Assembly: GCA_003521845.1 (NCBI GenBank)
Contig: DPHB01000054.1
Coordinates: 1-43,347 of the forward strand
From: Oceanospirillaceae bacterium
GTDB lineage: Bacteria > Pseudomonadota > Gammaproteobacteria > Pseudomonadales > Balneatricaceae
Direction: 5' to 3'
DNA length: 43,347 bases
The translations under genes were made by a program, and so were the position numbers. Below are positions 6,692-15,390 of the stretch, one piece after another (position 1 is the stretch's first letter; each line of letters opens with the position of its first letter). Under the pieces are notes generated by a model that was not told where the DNA came from, made no database searches, and saw nothing but the letters and a program-made list of their open reading frames with translations.

Positions 6692-7822
6692 ATGGCTCTA
6701 TTTAATTTATTTGGTAAGAAAAAGGACGCTCCTAAGGAGACTGTCGATACAGCTGCGACGACACCCCAAGTAGAAGCGCCTACTGACACCGACAGCACCA
6801 GCGATGCATTAAGCAGTACGCCCACGGCTGGCACCGAGCAAATACCCAAAGAACAGCCCGTAACGCCGCAAGTACAGCCACAAGAAAAGCCCACTAGCGG
6901 CGGTTTTTTTGCACGTATTCGCGAAGGTTTATCACGCACTCGCTCACAACTAGGTGATGGCTTGGCCAGCTTATTTATGGGCGCCAAGACCATTGATGAA
7001 GACCTATTTGAAGAGCTAGAAACCCAGCTTCTCATGGCGGATGTAGGCGTGGAAGCCACCTCGGCTATCATGCAAGAGCTAACTGACACGGTTACCCGTA
7101 AAGAACTAAAAGACCCACAAGCACTTTATGCGGCGTTGCGCGAATGCTTGGCCAACTTGATTCTACCTTGCACCGCGCCGCTGGAAATTCCCGAACAAGA
7201 CACACCCTTTGTGATTTTGATGGTGGGCGTCAACGGCGCTGGCAAAACCACTACCATTGGCAAGCTTACTAAGCGTTTTCAGGCGCAAGGCAAGTCCGTG
7301 CTACTTGCCGCCGGTGACACCTTCCGTGCCGCCGCCGTAGAGCAGCTACAAACCTGGGGCGAACGTAATAACGTACCCGTTGTGGCCCAGCACACAGGAG
7401 CTGACAGTGCTTCCGTGATTTTTGATGCCGTACAATCTGCCCAAGCCAAGGGTGTAGATGTGGTTATCGCCGACACCGCAGGCCGTTTACAAAACAAAGG
7501 CCATTTGATGGACGAGCTAAGCAAGGTTGTGCGCGTAATGCAGAAGCTTGATGACCAGGCTCCCCATGAGGTCATGCTGGTATTGGATGCAGGTACGGGC
7601 CAAAATGCCTTGAGCCAAGCCACCTTATTTGGCGCAGCGGTAGGTGTTTCTGGCGTTACCTTAACCAAGCTTGATGGTACCGCTAAGGGTGGTGTTATCT
7701 TTGCTCTTGCCCAGCAATCGGCTTTACCAATCCGCTTTATTGGGGTGGGCGAACAGGCCGATGACTTGCGTCCCTTTGATGCCAACGAGTTTATCGATGC
7801 TTTATTTGAGCAGCAGGCGTAG
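6692..7822 (+). CDS. ftsY: Signal recognition particle receptor FtsY
   Basis: FtsY is the SRP receptor GTPase that delivers ribosome-nascent chains to the SecYEG translocon at the inner membrane. The protein has 376 residues. An acidic, Thr/Pro-rich linker (about 12-75) follows the membrane-targeting start MALFNLFGKKK. The NG domain has its helical bundle from about 80 and P-loop GVNGAGKT at 179-186. DTFRAAAVEQL, DTAGR and TKLDGTAKGG follow. ATG 6692 is preferred over an upstream ATG at 6656 because AGGAGG lies at 6675-6680 and family members begin with MALF. The A-domain is short compared with E. coli. ftsE begins 13 nt downstream. Confidence 0.95.
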   Translation: MALFNLFGKKKDAPKETVDTAATTPQVEAPTDTDSTSDALSSTPTAGTEQIPKEQPVTPQVQPQEKPTSGGFFARIREGLSRTRSQLGDGLASLFMGAKTIDEDLFEELETQLLMADVGVEATSAIMQELTDTVTRKELKDPQALYAALRECLANLILPCTAPLEIPEQDTPFVILMVGVNGAGKTTTIGKLTKRFQAQGKSVLLAAGDTFRAAAVEQLQTWGERNNVPVVAQHTGADSASVIFDAVQSAQAKGVDVVIADTAGRLQNKGHLMDELSKVVRVMQKLDDQAPHEVMLVLDAGTGQNALSQATLFGAAVGVSGVTLTKLDGTAKGGVIFALAQQSALPIRFIGVGEQADDLRPFDANEFIDALFEQQA

Positions 7823-7835
7823 GGCTATCTAGTTC

Positions 7836-8504
7836 ATGATTCAACTAGAGCAAGCCAGCAAACGCTACGCCGACAAAACGGCCCTAGACCACGCAAATTT
7901 GCATTTGCCACGTGGCGCTATGGCATTTTTGACCGGTCACTCTGGTGCCGGAAAAAGCACCTTGCTCAAGTTGATTATGCTGATGCAACAACCTTCTTCG
8001 GGCCGTGTCATTGTTGATCAGCAGGATTTGAGCAAACTAAGCGGCAATCAAATTGCCTTGCACCGACGTAAAATTGGCCTCGTGTTTCAAAACCACCAAC
8101 TACTCGAAGATTACAGCGTATTTGATAACATTGCCTTGCCCTTAAAAATTAGCGGTTACAACAATGCCGACGCTGGCCGGCGTGTACGTGCAGCCTTGGA
8201 CAAGGTGGGTTTACTAAGCCGAGAAAAGCAGCTGCCGCGTGTTTTATCCACAGGGGAGCAACAACGCATAGGCATTGCCCGTGCCATCGTCAACAAACCT
8301 CGCCTTATCCTTGCTGACGAGCCGACGGGCAACTTGGACCCCAAGCTATCGGCAGAAATCATGCAGTTATTTGAACAGTTCAACCAAGTAGGCGTGACGG
8401 TATTGATAGCTAGTCACGACCTCAGTTTAATCGATCGTTTACCACACCCAAAGATTCATTTGCACCAAGGCCACCTAAGTGGCGCTTTTGTCGGGAGTGA
8501 TTAA
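7836..8504 (+). CDS. ftsE: Cell division ATP-binding protein FtsE
   Basis: FtsE is the ABC ATPase of the FtsEX complex at the division ring, which controls murein hydrolase activators. The 222-residue protein shows Walker A GHSGAGKST near residue 35, Q-loop FQNHQLL, signature LSTGEQQR, Walker B LILADEPTGNLD and the switch His in ASHDLSL. The signature has Thr where the usual ABC consensus is LSGGEQQR. It lies between ftsY and ftsX, and its stop codon abuts the TTG start of ftsX, so the three are probably translated together. Confidence 0.94.
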   Translation: MIQLEQASKRYADKTALDHANLHLPRGAMAFLTGHSGAGKSTLLKLIMLMQQPSSGRVIVDQQDLSKLSGNQIALHRRKIGLVFQNHQLLEDYSVFDNIALPLKISGYNNADAGRRVRAALDKVGLLSREKQLPRVLSTGEQQRIGIARAIVNKPRLILADEPTGNLDPKLSAEIMQLFEQFNQVGVTVLIASHDLSLIDRLPHPKIHLHQGHLSGAFVGSD

Positions 8505-9449
8505 TTGAGTTCGCAAGCCCAACGTAGCCGCCCAGAAGCACTGGGCAAACGCTTGTTACGTGAACATGGCGAGGTGGCTTTTAGTAGCTGGATGCGCTTG
8601 TGGCGCGCCCCCATCACTAACTTTTTAACTTGGCTAACCCTAGCGGTGGCCCTGGCCTTACCTGGCACTTTAATTGTATTGCTCAACCAAGCCCAAGGCC
8701 TGGCCACACAATTGCATACTAACAATGAGATTAGCGTCTTTTTGAGCCTGCAAACCAGCCCTGAACAAGCCGTTGCCGTGACGCAGCAGCTGCATCAGCG
8801 GCCTGATATTAAGCACGCCACACTCATTCAAGCCGCTGCGGCCTTGCAAGAATTTAGCCTTGCTAGTGGCTTAGGTGATATTCTCGACAGCCTTACCGAC
8901 AACCCCATTCCGGCCACCATCATTATCGAACCTCACGACAAAGATGCCAAGGCTGTAAGCCAGTTAGCCGAGCAATTACGCAGCCAAGTAGCGATCGATC
9001 AGGTATTGATAGACCAGCTTTGGCTCCAGCGTTTGCAAGCAATGGTACACACTAGCCAGCGCGCCACCTGGGTGTTGGCAGCCCTCTTGTCCTTGGGCGT
9101 GCTCTTGGTTATGGGTAACACTATGCGCATGCAAATGGAAAGTCGCCGTGAAGAGATCTTGGTTATCAAGCTCGTTGGCGGCACTGATGCCTACTTACGT
9201 CGTCCGTTTTTATATGCCGCTTTTTGGGCGGGTTTAATGGCTGGCGTATTAGCCATTGCTATCATGACTCTAGCACTACTTATACTACAGCCGGCATTTG
9301 CTGACCTTGCCACTAGCTTCAATAGCCAATGGCAACTGCACAATCTTGGCATTTGGCACTGGCTGGCGACTTTACTGGGCAGCTGCTGTCTTTCTATGTT
9401 GGCCGCTTTGCTTACGGTACAGAACCAATTACGCCTAATTCAACCTTAA
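8505..9449 (+). CDS. ftsX: Cell division protein FtsX
   Basis: FtsX is the four-helix membrane partner of FtsE. The 314-residue protein has a cytoplasmic N-tail, a first membrane segment near 40-60 (WLTLAVALALPGTLIVLL), a periplasmic loop of about 110 residues, and three membrane segments in the C-terminal half. It has the family block MQMESRREEILVIKLVGGTD. The start is TTG 8505, directly after the ftsE stop and 7 nt behind GGGAG. No ATG exists before the first helix, so a rare start codon is likely. Confidence 0.92.
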   Translation: MSSQAQRSRPEALGKRLLREHGEVAFSSWMRLWRAPITNFLTWLTLAVALALPGTLIVLLNQAQGLATQLHTNNEISVFLSLQTSPEQAVAVTQQLHQRPDIKHATLIQAAAALQEFSLASGLGDILDSLTDNPIPATIIIEPHDKDAKAVSQLAEQLRSQVAIDQVLIDQLWLQRLQAMVHTSQRATWVLAALLSLGVLLVMGNTMRMQMESRREEILVIKLVGGTDAYLRRPFLYAAFWAGLMAGVLAIAIMTLALLILQPAFADLATSFNSQWQLHNLGIWHWLATLLGSCCLSMLAALLTVQNQLRLIQP

Positions 9450-9770
9450 GCCACCTTTATGTCCCTAATGCGGCTCAAGTAGGAACTATTTGGGCTAATT
9501 TGGGTCTTCTTTACAGAGCTTTACTAAGCTTGACACTAATTACTCTTGCACTTGTTATGAAGCCTGACTATTATTACTGCCTCATTGCTCGCAGCTAGTG
9601 TTATTTGATTCATATTAGCTTTCCCTTAATTTATAGAGTTGACACGGGATAGCGCAGCAAAAACCCTCAAAATATGCTATCATATGGCACATATCGAGAG
9701 GTTGGAGAAGCACCAGCAAAGACTGTCTTAACAGCTTGCCAAAGGGCCTCCAGAACAAAGGAGATATATT
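9450..9770 (+). promoter_or_regulatory. ftsX-rpoH intergenic region with candidate rpoH promoter
   Basis: This 321-bp gap contains no convincing gene; a 3'-overlapping frame across 9329-9598 is a shadow of ftsX. A possible extended -10, TG-C-TATCAT (hexamer 9678-9683), would give an rpoH leader of roughly 80 nt ending in AAAGGAG (9757-9763) before ATG 9771. TTGACA at 9639-9644 looks like a -35 but has no -10 at a suitable distance. rpoH leaders often act as RNA thermosensors; I did not identify a specific fold. Confidence 0.35.
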
Positions 9771-10619
9771 ATGGGTACGCAATTACTTGCTATTGATGCC
9801 TTAGCACCAGGCCAGAACCACGAAGCCTACCTGCAGACAGTTAGCGCTATTCCAATACTAACCGTAGAAGAAGAGCGCGAGATCGCTAATCGCCTGTATC
9901 ACGAAAATGATTTAGATGCTGCCCGCCAGCTGGTTATGTCACACCTACGTTTTGTAGCACACATAGCAAAAAGTTACTCAGGCTACGGCCTACCTCAAGC
10001 CGACCTTGTACAGGAAGGCAATGTTGGCCTAATGAAGGCAGTTAAGCGCTTCAACCCAGAAGTCGGCGTGCGCCTAGTATCCTTTGCTGTGCACTGGATC
10101 AAGGCCGAAATGCACGAGTACATTCTCCGCAACTGGCGTATTGTTAAGGTAGCGACTACCAAGAGCCAGCGTAAGTTGTTCTTTAACCTACGTAGCGCTA
10201 AAAAGAAGCTAGCTTGGTTGACCCATGACGAAGTGCAGTCTGTCGCCGCTGATCTAAATGTAGATCCTAAAGTGGTTGAGCAGATGGAAGGTCGTATGGC
10301 TGCACAGGACATGGCATTTGACGCCCCCGAAAGCGACGATGAAAACGCCTACCAAGCACCCGCTTACTTCTTGGAAGATAAAAGCGCCGACCCAGCGCTG
10401 CAGCTAGAAGCTAGTGATTGGGAACAAGACTCTAACAATCGCCTTGCTAGCGCCATGGCTGATTTGGATGCTCGTAGCCGTGACATTCTACAGCAACGCT
10501 GGCTGAGCGATTCCAAGTCGACTTTGCACACCCTAGCAGACCAGTACCAGGTATCTGCCGAGCGTATCCGCCAGCTAGAAAAGAACGCTATGAAGAAGTT
10601 GAAAACAGCCATGAGCTGA
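9771..10619 (+). CDS. rpoH: RNA polymerase sigma-32 factor RpoH (heat shock)
   Basis: RpoH directs RNA polymerase to heat-shock promoters. The 282-residue protein has region 2 around 50-120, with DLVQEGNVGLMKAVKRFNP and FAVHWIKAEMHEYILRNWR. The RpoH box QRKLFFNLRSAKKK (about 134-147) separates it from other sigma-70 factors. The region 4 helix-turn-helix is at the C-terminus (LADQYQVSAERIRQLEKNAMKK). It follows ftsYEX as in many gammaproteobacteria, with its own leader and a strong terminator downstream. Confidence 0.96.
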   Translation: MGTQLLAIDALAPGQNHEAYLQTVSAIPILTVEEEREIANRLYHENDLDAARQLVMSHLRFVAHIAKSYSGYGLPQADLVQEGNVGLMKAVKRFNPEVGVRLVSFAVHWIKAEMHEYILRNWRIVKVATTKSQRKLFFNLRSAKKKLAWLTHDEVQSVAADLNVDPKVVEQMEGRMAAQDMAFDAPESDDENAYQAPAYFLEDKSADPALQLEASDWEQDSNNRLASAMADLDARSRDILQQRWLSDSKSTLHTLADQYQVSAERIRQLEKNAMKKLKTAMS

Positions 10620-10670
10620 TACATAACCATGAGCCAGAAATGGCAATGAGCTAAACTGCTTTCAAGCACT

Positions 10671-10699
10671 AAAAAAGGCCGGACTATGCGGCCTTTTTT
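10671..10699. terminator. Bidirectional intrinsic terminator between rpoH and vapC
   Basis: AAAAAAGGCC (10671-10680) and GGCCTTTTTT (10690-10699) form a perfect 10-bp inverted repeat around a 9-nt loop. The A and T runs let it serve both rpoH (plus strand) and the convergent vapBC unit. Confidence 0.85.
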
Positions 10700-10731
10700 G
10701 TGTCTTGCATTTTAATTACCGACCCCTTTGC

Positions 10732-11130
10732 CTAATTGCCTAACGCACAACGTAAATCCAAGTGCTCAACAAAGGGCAAAAAATCTCTATCAGAAAACAG
10801 CAATGGCAAGTTATGCTCAATACAGTAGCTGGCAATAATTACATCATTGGTTTTTCTGATGGTTATGCCTTTTTTCCTAAGCTGCCTATAGTTTTCAGCC
10901 GCAATGAGAGCAAGTTCACTACCTAAAAATGCCCTCTGCTCCAATAAAAGCAACATTGCCTTGGCTAGCTTGTAGTCTTTATCGACTTTAAACCCCTGTA
11001 AAATTTCCAATAAAATCAGGTCACCAATAACAACCAAGCTGGTATCTAGCTGTTCGTCCAGCAAGTCTGTTGCTGGGCTAATCTGACCCTTAAAGTAATC
11101 AATCCAGACACTAGTATCAGCAACTATCAT
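10732..11130 (-). CDS. vapC: VapC-family PIN-domain toxin
   Basis: This 132-residue PIN-domain ribonuclease has all four acidic active-site residues: D5 (VADTSVWID), E42 (LLEILQGF), D95 (KTNDVIIA) and D113 (FSDRDF). VapC toxins cleave tRNA or rRNA and are held inactive by VapB. The start overlaps the antitoxin stop by one base (TAATG), so expression is translationally coupled. The pair sits alone between two terminator-bounded housekeeping genes, which suggests acquisition as a cassette. Confidence 0.9.
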   Translation of the reverse strand: MIVADTSVWIDYFKGQISPATDLLDEQLDTSLVVIGDLILLEILQGFKVDKDYKLAKAMLLLLEQRAFLGSELALIAAENYRQLRKKGITIRKTNDVIIASYCIEHNLPLLFSDRDFLPFVEHLDLRCALGN

Positions 11131-11321
11131 TAGCTACCACGCATTTGCTCCAAATCACCTTCCCAGTTCAGCTTACCGCGTAGTTTAAGTAGTTTTTTTT
11201 GTTGGCTTTGCTGCACAAGCAACTTAAGGCCTTGCTCGACAGCTTCTCTCTTGGTCTTTAGACCTGTCGCTTGAATGGCCGAAGTCATCAGTTCGTCATC
11301 AATCACAATGTTTGTCCGCAT
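11130..11321 (-). CDS. vapB: VapB-family antitoxin
   Basis: This 63-residue protein begins MRTNIVIDDELM, the typical ribbon-helix-helix strand and helix of type II VapB antitoxins (MetJ/Arc fold). The C-terminal half is charged and contains LRGKLNWEGDLEQMR, the kind of flexible tail that fills the VapC active site. A start six codons upstream is possible but lacks the family N-terminus. The upstream direct repeats are probably its autoregulatory operator. Confidence 0.87.
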   Translation of the reverse strand: MRTNIVIDDELMTSAIQATGLKTKREAVEQGLKLLVQQSQQKKLLKLRGKLNWEGDLEQMRGS

Positions 11322-11330
11322 AGCAACACC

Positions 11331-11366
11331 TATACACATAAATTAAATATTTATACACACTATAGT
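11331..11366 (-). promoter_or_regulatory. Candidate vapBC operator/promoter
   Basis: TATACACA occurs at 11331-11338 and again at 11352-11359, 21 bp apart (two helical turns). The A/T-rich spacer contains AAATATTT. Direct repeats in phase just before the antitoxin start are usual binding sites for RHH antitoxin-toxin complexes. The AT-rich stretch could also hold the -10 of the vapBC promoter. Confidence 0.5.
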
Positions 11367-11413
11367 AACAAAACAGCGCTAGCACAAGCTGCAAGCATCG
11401 CCCCAAAGCAAAG

Positions 11414-12022
11414 CTACTGCCAACTAATATGCTGCCAAACGTTATTTAGCACCAACGGTTGCGCCTCTATCGTTGGGTGCAACCCATCGTCCTGCATTAA
11501 CCCAGAATCAATAGCCACTCCCTCTAAGATAAAGGGCACCAGCTGAGTATCGTAACGCCGGGCAATATGTGCGTATTGCTCAAAAAAGGGCTTGGTATAA
11601 CGAGCACCATAGTTGGGTGGTATTTGAATACCCAACACCGCTACCTGAGCACCACTTTGCTGAGACAGCGCTACCATACGACTCAAATTGGCACTTATAG
11701 CCGCTACCGGATAGCCCCGTAAGCCATCGTTGGCACCCAGCTCCAGCAGTACCCAATCAGGCTGAAACTCTTGCAACAAAGCCGGCAAACGTCGTACACC
11801 ACCTTCGCTGGTTTCTCCACTTATACTGGCGTTGATTACCTGCCAGTCCGCAAAGGTGGGCTCTTGTTGTAAGCGCTTTTGCAAGAGTGCAGGCCAAGCT
11901 TGCTCCATGGCCATACCATAGCCAGCACTCAAACTATCACCCAACACCAATACCTTGTCGGCTGCTGCTGGCAAAGCAATGCTAACAAGTGTAAATAAAG
12001 TGCAAAGGGTGCGCTTTGCCAT
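11414..12022 (-). CDS. tesA: Periplasmic acyl-CoA thioesterase I / lysophospholipase (arylesterase) TesA
   Basis: This SGNH/GDSL hydrolase of 202 residues begins with a signal peptide (MAKRTLCTLFTLVSIALPAAA). It contains block I VLVLGDSLSAGYG with the nucleophilic Ser, block III GAND, and the catalytic Asp and His in DDGLHP near the C-terminus. It hydrolyses acyl-thioesters and esters in the periplasm. ATG 12022 gives the best signal peptide. An upstream ATG at 12073 has a better Shine-Dalgarno (AGGA) but would add 17 residues before it. It is divergent from ybbA-ybbP, the usual partner locus. Confidence 0.9.
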   Translation of the reverse strand: MAKRTLCTLFTLVSIALPAAADKVLVLGDSLSAGYGMAMEQAWPALLQKRLQQEPTFADWQVINASISGETSEGGVRRLPALLQEFQPDWVLLELGANDGLRGYPVAAISANLSRMVALSQQSGAQVAVLGIQIPPNYGARYTKPFFEQYAHIARRYDTQLVPFILEGVAIDSGLMQDDGLHPTIEAQPLVLNNVWQHISWQ

Positions 12023-12083
12023 ACCGCAGCTCGGCCTAACTTGCGATAATCCAAGGTATATTGTTTCTTTCATTGGAAGTCCT

Positions 12084-12809
12084 ATGTCTAATACAGCGCC
12101 ATTTTTGGCCACTCAAGGCCTAAGCCAGGTTATAAATAGCCCAAACGGCAATGCAGATCAACCAGATTTACGCATTCTTGACCAAGTTGATCTAAATATA
12201 GAGCCTGGTGAAAGTGTAGCCATCATCGGAGCTTCTGGATCAGGCAAAACTACCCTACTCGGCATGCTAGCGGGCTTGGACACCCCATCCCATGGCAAGA
12301 TCTATTTAGCAGGCCAAGAAATCACGGCTTTGGATGAAGAAGGTCGCGCCGACGTACGTAAGCAGCAAGTTGCTTTTATCTTCCAGAACTTTCAGTTACT
12401 GCCCAGCCTTAATGCCCGCGAAAATGTCATGTTGCCTTTGGAGGTTAAGGGTGAGAGCCAAGCCGCGACTCGCGCCGATGAATACCTACAGCGCGTTGGA
12501 CTAGGCGCACGCGGTCATCACTACCCCAATCAATTATCTGGTGGTGAACAACAGCGTGTCGCCATTGCTAGAGCCTTTGCCAGCCAAGCCCCCATCATGT
12601 TTGCCGACGAACCAACGGGCAATCTAGACAGCGATACGGGCGCCTATATTACAGACCTGCTGTTTGCTTTAAACCGCGAAACCAATACCACCCTTGTGCT
12701 GGTTACCCACGACCCTAAGTTAGCCGCTCGTTGCCAACGCACTTTGCGTTTACAAGCTGGCGGCATAGTTGACGCCAATACAGCTAGCGGAGAAGCAGCC
12801 CATGTTTAA
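12084..12809 (+). CDS. ybbA: ABC transporter ATP-binding protein YbbA
   Basis: This 241-residue ATPase belongs to the MacB/LolD-type ABC group. It shows Walker A GASGSGKT near residue 52, Q-loop FQNFQLLPSL, signature LSGGEQQR, Walker B IMFADEPTGNLD and the switch His in LVTHDPKL. ATG 12084 has GGAAG at 12075-12079. The longer frame from 11955 runs into the tesA signal-peptide region and is rejected. The stop overlaps the ybbP start by 8 nt. It pairs with YbbP, whose function is poorly defined but has been linked to envelope or secreted products because of its tesA neighbour. Confidence 0.92.
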   Translation: MSNTAPFLATQGLSQVINSPNGNADQPDLRILDQVDLNIEPGESVAIIGASGSGKTTLLGMLAGLDTPSHGKIYLAGQEITALDEEGRADVRKQQVAFIFQNFQLLPSLNARENVMLPLEVKGESQAATRADEYLQRVGLGARGHHYPNQLSGGEQQRVAIARAFASQAPIMFADEPTGNLDSDTGAYITDLLFALNRETNTTLVLVTHDPKLAARCQRTLRLQAGGIVDANTASGEAAHV

Positions 12810-15276
12810 GCTGGCAGCTCGCCTAGCTTGGCGTGACTGGCGCGGTGGCGAACTGCAACTACTGTTAGTAGCCTTGCTGTTAGCCATTACCAGTTTGACC
12901 AGTATCAGCCTATTTACTGCCCGCGTGCAGCAAGCCATGGTAGCCGAAGGCGCCTCACTGCTGGCGGCGGACTTACGCCTCAATGGCAGCACGGTTATTG
13001 AGCCTCAGTGGCAGCACTGGGCTGACGAACGCAAGCTACAACAAGCGCAGATTCATAGCTTTCAAGGCATGTTATTTTCCGCAACGGGCATGCAGCTAGC
13101 CGGTGTCAAAGCCGTTACCGACCTATACCCGCTAAAGGGGCAATTACAAGTAAGCCAACAGGCCTTTGGCTTGGCACAAGCCGTGCCTACGGGGCCGCAA
13201 CCCGGGGAACTATGGCTGGACTCGCGTTTACTTGCCAGCCTTGATGTGCAAGTGGGTGATAAGGTCGATTTAGGCGAGACTAGCCTACAACTCACCCAAG
13301 TACTCATTGCCGAACCTGATCAGGGCGGCGGCTTTGCTGGCTTTGCGCCACGCGCCATGATCCATTTACAGGACTTAGCTGCCACCAAGGCCGTGCAAAC
13401 CGGTAGTCGCATTAGCCGCAGCTGGTTACTCAGTGGTGACCCATTACAGCTACAGGCATTGCGCGAGCAAGTGCAGCCGCAATTACTTAAAGCCCAACGC
13501 TGGCAAACCCCCGATGATGCTAACAACAGCCTCGCCAGCACCCTAGAACGGGCCGAACAGTTTTTACTACTGGCAGGTTCTTTGACCGTGATTCTAGCGG
13601 GTATTGCGCTAGTTTTATCGGCACGCCGCTATAGCTTACGCCAAGCCAAACACGTTTCTTTGCTCAAGTGCCTAGGTTTGAAGCCTGCCCAACTACGCTG
13701 GTTGTATCTCACCCAGATGTTATTACTAGCCTTAGCGGCTATGTTATTGAGTCTGCCTCTTGCTTGGCTATTACACACCGGCTTATTGAGTTTGCTAAGT
13801 GATTATATTCAGGTGTCTGGCACTCTGCCTTTAGAGCCCTTCCTGCTCGGCGCAGCCACCGGCTTGTTATGCCTATTGGCGTTTGTCATGCCGCCCATGC
13901 TGGGGCTAGCTAAGGTGGCACCGGCCCAAGCGCTACGCCAGTCTGTGTCGCGCAACAAACAACCCATGAGCCACTGGGCGATTGGTTTTGTGGCGATGTT
14001 AGGACTGGTATACTGGCATAGCCAATCTTGGATGATCACGTTGAGCCTAGTGGCGGCTATTGCGGTGCTAGCAATATCTCTATGGACAGTAAGTCACGGC
14101 ATCCTATGGCTGGCGGCTCGTTGGCGTCATCGTCTTGGCCAAGCTGGCAAGCTAGGTATCGCCAATTTACAACGCCGCAAAAGCCAGAATAGCTCGCAGA
14201 TTATGATCTTCGCTCTAGCCTTGATGTTGCTATTTACCTTATTAGGTGTGCGTAATTTTCTACTCAGCGACTGGCAACAACGCCTAGAAGCCGAAACCCC
14301 TAATGTCTTTATGCTCAACATCTTTGGCGAACAGCGGGACACCCTCAATCAGTTTGTCATGGATGAAGGCATTAATACTAACGGGCTAAACTTCTATCCA
14401 ATGGTACGTGGGCGCTTGGTTTACCCCGACCCTAAGGTCATTATCGAACAAATGGGTAATGCCCCTGGACCACGCCCAGATCGTGAACGTAACCTTACCT
14501 GGAGCACCAAACTACCCAAAGATAACGAGGTGACAGCAGGCTCTTGGTGGCCAGCAGAGCATAACAATTTGCAAGTTTCTGTAGAGCAGGAATATGCGCT
14601 GGATTATGGCTGGAAGCTAGGTGACACCTTGATTTACAATGTCGCTGGCATTGAGCACAAAGCCACGATAAGTAATTTGCGCGAGGTGGAATGGGGCGGG
14701 CTACAACCCAATTTTTTCCTCATTTTCTCCCAGCCACTTACCGATCCATACAGCACCACTTATCTGGCGAGCATGCACGTAGCCGACGCCGAACGCCCGC
14801 AGTTAAGTGAACTGTTACGCGCCCACCCAACCATTTCTATGATTGACGTGGACCAGATCGTTAAGCAAGTACAAAAGGTTGTGGCGCAACTGACCTTGGC
14901 GGTAGAAAGCATCCTGCTATTGATTCTCATAGCTGGCACTCTAGTATTGGTGGCTAGTGTGCAGGCAAGCCGTGACGAGCGCATGCACGAAAGTGCCATC
15001 TTGCGTACCATTGGCGCTAGCCGCTCATTGATTCAACGCCTCTTGCTGGTTGAGTATGTCACCATGGGTACCATTGCCGGCGTGTTAGCAGGTGCCGGCT
15101 CTGAAACCCTATTAGGTGTATTACAAACACAGTTGTTTGAACTACCTATGCAGTGGCACTGGCAACTTTGGCTATTTGCCCCGCTCAGCGGTGCCTTACT
15201 AATTGGTACAACAGGCTGGTGGTTCAACCGCAAGGTGACACAAGCGCCCCCCCTACGCACCCTGCGTCAACTATAA
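12802..15276 (+). CDS. ybbP: FtsX-like ABC transporter permease YbbP
   Basis: This 824-residue inner-membrane permease has an N-terminal helix (about 19-42) and a periplasmic MacB-like domain to about 250. Two FtsX-type three-helix blocks follow (about 255-390 and 690-815), with extra helices near 395-440 and 470-490. Blocks LVLSARRYSLRQAKHVSLLK and SRDERMHESAILRTIGAS are the coupling regions seen in FtsX/LolC families. ATG 12802 has GGAG at 12789-12792. A perfect hairpin follows the gene. Confidence 0.92.
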   Translation: MFKLAARLAWRDWRGGELQLLLVALLLAITSLTSISLFTARVQQAMVAEGASLLAADLRLNGSTVIEPQWQHWADERKLQQAQIHSFQGMLFSATGMQLAGVKAVTDLYPLKGQLQVSQQAFGLAQAVPTGPQPGELWLDSRLLASLDVQVGDKVDLGETSLQLTQVLIAEPDQGGGFAGFAPRAMIHLQDLAATKAVQTGSRISRSWLLSGDPLQLQALREQVQPQLLKAQRWQTPDDANNSLASTLERAEQFLLLAGSLTVILAGIALVLSARRYSLRQAKHVSLLKCLGLKPAQLRWLYLTQMLLLALAAMLLSLPLAWLLHTGLLSLLSDYIQVSGTLPLEPFLLGAATGLLCLLAFVMPPMLGLAKVAPAQALRQSVSRNKQPMSHWAIGFVAMLGLVYWHSQSWMITLSLVAAIAVLAISLWTVSHGILWLAARWRHRLGQAGKLGIANLQRRKSQNSSQIMIFALALMLLFTLLGVRNFLLSDWQQRLEAETPNVFMLNIFGEQRDTLNQFVMDEGINTNGLNFYPMVRGRLVYPDPKVIIEQMGNAPGPRPDRERNLTWSTKLPKDNEVTAGSWWPAEHNNLQVSVEQEYALDYGWKLGDTLIYNVAGIEHKATISNLREVEWGGLQPNFFLIFSQPLTDPYSTTYLASMHVADAERPQLSELLRAHPTISMIDVDQIVKQVQKVVAQLTLAVESILLLILIAGTLVLVASVQASRDERMHESAILRTIGASRSLIQRLLLVEYVTMGTIAGVLAGAGSETLLGVLQTQLFELPMQWHWQLWLFAPLSGALLIGTTGWWFNRKVTQAPPLRTLRQL

Positions 15277-15282
15277 GCACAA

Positions 15283-15319
15283 ACAGTAAGGGCTGGCACC
15301 ATAGGCCAGCCCTTACTGT
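15283..15319. terminator. Perfect 15-bp hairpin after ybbP (probable terminator)
   Basis: ACAGTAAGGGCTGGC (15283-15297) and GCCAGCCCTTACTGT (15305-15319) are perfectly complementary around a 7-nt loop. Only a weak T-rich stretch follows, so it may act as an intrinsic terminator or as an mRNA 3'-end stabiliser. Confidence 0.65.
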
Positions 15320-15390
15320 CCCTTATCCTCCGCCCCATCAATAGCTAAAATAGTGTACAATATTAGCATTACTTTACCTGTTAACTACCT

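Noticed and set aside
6673..7785. Long minus-strand frames opposite ftsY
   Set aside because: They are serine/threonine-rich mirror frames of a clearly real gene, with no start signals.
9329..9598. 89-codon frame after/over ftsX
   Set aside because: It begins inside ftsX in another frame, has no ribosome site, and its residues show no family pattern.
9639..9644. TTGACA as the rpoH -35 box
   Set aside because: No -10-like hexamer lies 16-19 bp downstream. The extended -10 at 9678 fits better.
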